29,611 bases of DNA from the NCBI GenBank assembly GCA_023401495.1, contig JAEXDU010000054.1, positions 1 through 29,611 of the forward strand. Direction: 5' to 3'. The first letter of the stretch is position 1, and each line of letters opens with the position of its first letter. The DNA is from Bacillota bacterium (GTDB lineage: Bacteria; Bacillota; Clostridia; Oscillospirales; Acutalibacteraceae). The position numbers and the translations under genes were made by a program. This document shows positions 28,552-29,611 of this stretch, one piece after another. The notes under the pieces are model-generated. The model made no database searches. It saw nothing but the letters and a program-made list of their open reading frames with translations, and was not told the DNA's origin.

Positions 28552-29611
28552 TCAGCGGATATGCAGCGCATCAGACATGACGCAGCGGCGCTTTCTGCAG
28601 AAGGAACGGGCAGTCGTCAGGCCTTCTCCGGTCGGGCCTGCAATCGTAAAGGTGGTGCAGCCTTCCCCGCCCACGCCGATTCCGGCATAGGATGGCGCAT
28701 TTTTCACGAAAATCGTCGTCTGCAGCAGCTTTGCCATCTTTGTCAGCTTGTCGACATTTTTGGAGTGCATCATGGCGGTATGGCGGTTGCCGCGCTCGGC
28801 CACCAGCGCGATCTCAATGGCCTCATCGACATCCGCGGCCCGCACGATCGGCAGGATCGGCATCATCAGCTCTTCCATCACAAAGGGATGATCCTTCTGC
28901 GTTTCCATCAGGATTACACGCGCGTTTTCTCCGCCGCTGATCCCCAGCTTATTCAGAATATAAGGGGCGCTTTTCCCGACAAACTCCACCTTGGGGCCGC
29001 CCTTTTCGTTGGTGACCAGCTGAAGCAGTCGACTGATGGTGCTTTCTTCTTTGATTTCAAATGCGCCGACGCGCTTCATGTGCCAGATCAGGCAGTCTGC
29101 GATGGTATCGACCGCGATGACCTCTTTTTCCGCGATACAGGGCAGGTTATTATCGAAGCTACAGCCGTCGATGATGTCTTTCGCCGCTTTCTCAATGTCC
29201 GCCGTTTCGTCCACGACGACAGGGGGATTGCCCGCGCCCGCGCCGATGGCCTTTTTGCCGGTCGACATGACCATTTTAACGATTCCGGGGCCGCCTGTGG
29301 CGACCAGCACCCGGATTTTGGGATGCTTGATCATCAGATTGGTATTCTCAACAGAGGGTTCGCGAACCGTTACGATCAGGTTCGCGGGAGCGCCCGCCTT
29401 TTCCAGCGCCTGATTCAGAGCCGTTACCAGCACGTGGGTCACGTTCTTTGCTCTGGGGTGAGGGCTGAATACAACAGTATTTCCGCCTGCCAGCATCGCA
29501 ATGGAATTACAGATGATAGTTTCGGTCGGATTCGTCGCGGGAGTGACCGCACCGATCACGCCGAAGGGGCAGTATTCCACCAGAGTCAGGCCGCGGTCCC
29601 CGGTCATCGCC
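28552..29611 (-). CDS. CoA-acylating aldehyde dehydrogenase of the microcompartment (partial, N-terminus missing)
   Basis: Oxidises the aldehyde made in the microcompartment to acyl-CoA with NAD+ (PduP/EutE family). About 350 C-terminal residues are visible; the frame is open through the right edge. Signatures: P-F-G-V-I-G-A-V-T-P-A-T-N-P, the catalytic cysteine in D-N-N-L-P-C-I-A-E-K-E, G-A-G-N-P-P-V-V-V-D and H-T-A-M-M-H-S, the typical PduP/EutE C-terminal motif. The encapsulation peptide that targets PduP would be in the missing N-terminus. No signature enzyme (diol dehydratase, glycyl-radical enzyme, ethanolamine lyase) is visible, so propionaldehyde and acetaldehyde cannot be distinguished. 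Confidence 0.92.
   Translation of the reverse strand, partial: AMTGDRGLTLVEYCPFGVIGAVTPATNPTETIICNSIAMLAGGNTVVFSPHPRAKNVTHVLVTALNQALEKAGAPANLIVTVREPSVENTNLMIKHPKIRVLVATGGPGIVKMVMSTGKKAIGAGAGNPPVVVDETADIEKAAKDIIDGCSFDNNLPCIAEKEVIAVDTIADCLIWHMKRVGAFEIKEESTISRLLQLVTNEKGGPKVEFVGKSAPYILNKLGISGGENARVILMETQKDHPFVMEELMMPILPIVRAADVDEAIEIALVAERGNRHTAMMHSKNVDKLTKMAKLLQTTIFVKNAPSYAGIGVGGEGCTTFTIAGPTGEGLTTARSFCRKRRCVMSDALHIR

Overview
The window looks like chromosomal DNA of an anaerobic low-to-mid-GC Bacillota, most likely a Clostridia member; Oscillospiraceae-like is my guess. Supporting signs are a clustered type II fatty-acid operon using FabK instead of FabI, a short ferredoxin-like [FeFe]-hydrogenase, an XpaC protein, CCA-encoded tRNAs, strong SigA-type promoters and AGGAGG ribosome sites, a Gram-positive LexA box and a Pdu/Eut-type bacterial microcompartment locus. 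Species cannot be named from this.

Layout. (1) 1-1272, minus: hemC-like then hemL (cut by the window edge), tetrapyrrole synthesis. (2) 1723-10715, plus: a tightly packed fatty-acid operon acpP-accD-accA-fabH-fabK-(FabK/NMO paralog)-fabD-fabG-fabF-fabZ-marR. Most genes overlap by 4 nt or nearly touch. accB and accC (biotin carrier and carboxylase) are not in it. (3) 10749-12261, plus: terminator, strong promoter, a TtcA-family tRNA thiolase and a small membrane protein, closed by a perfect 21-bp hairpin. (4) 12396-14073: an AT-rich MarR regulator plus alpha/beta-hydrolase pair with related palindromic operators before both genes, which looks acquired; then about 450 nt with no convincing gene. 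(5) 14467-16612, plus: HD-domain protein and [FeFe]-hydrogenase, each with its own promoter. (6) 16856-18774: an MFS drug-efflux-type transporter divergent from a LysR regulator that is frameshifted and cut short. (7) 18736-19175, minus: a cassette of three tandem 19-residue peptides, each with its own ribosome site, with one promoter and one terminator. It abuts the broken LysR gene and follows xpaC. (8) 20554-20817: tRNA-Asp and tRNA-Thr under a consensus promoter. (9) 20780-22130: DUF998 membrane protein and a candidate small RNA. (10) 22131-24577, minus: dinB with a small partner under an SOS box, then ribosomal protein bL25. (11) 24866-25246: FlxA-like coiled-coil protein. (12) 25289-29611, minus: microcompartment operon aldehyde dehydrogenase-eutJ-eutN-pduS-pduT, entering from the right edge.

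How they work together: the fab genes make and elongate acyl-ACP, and the MarR gene at the operon end is a plausible FabT-like feedback regulator. The microcompartment genes encode the aldehyde-oxidising enzyme, an Hsp70-like factor, a vertex protein, a flavin/Fe-S electron carrier and a trimeric shell protein; the signature enzyme that would reveal the substrate lies outside the window.

The most unusual signal is the three-peptide cassette at 18797-19082. Two copies encode identical peptides although their DNA differs at four positions, all synonymous, which argues for selection on the peptide. I do not recognise the family. Other points worth checking are the candidate small RNA at 21876-21964, a HemC with altered active-site residues and a PduT lacking its iron-sulfur cysteine.
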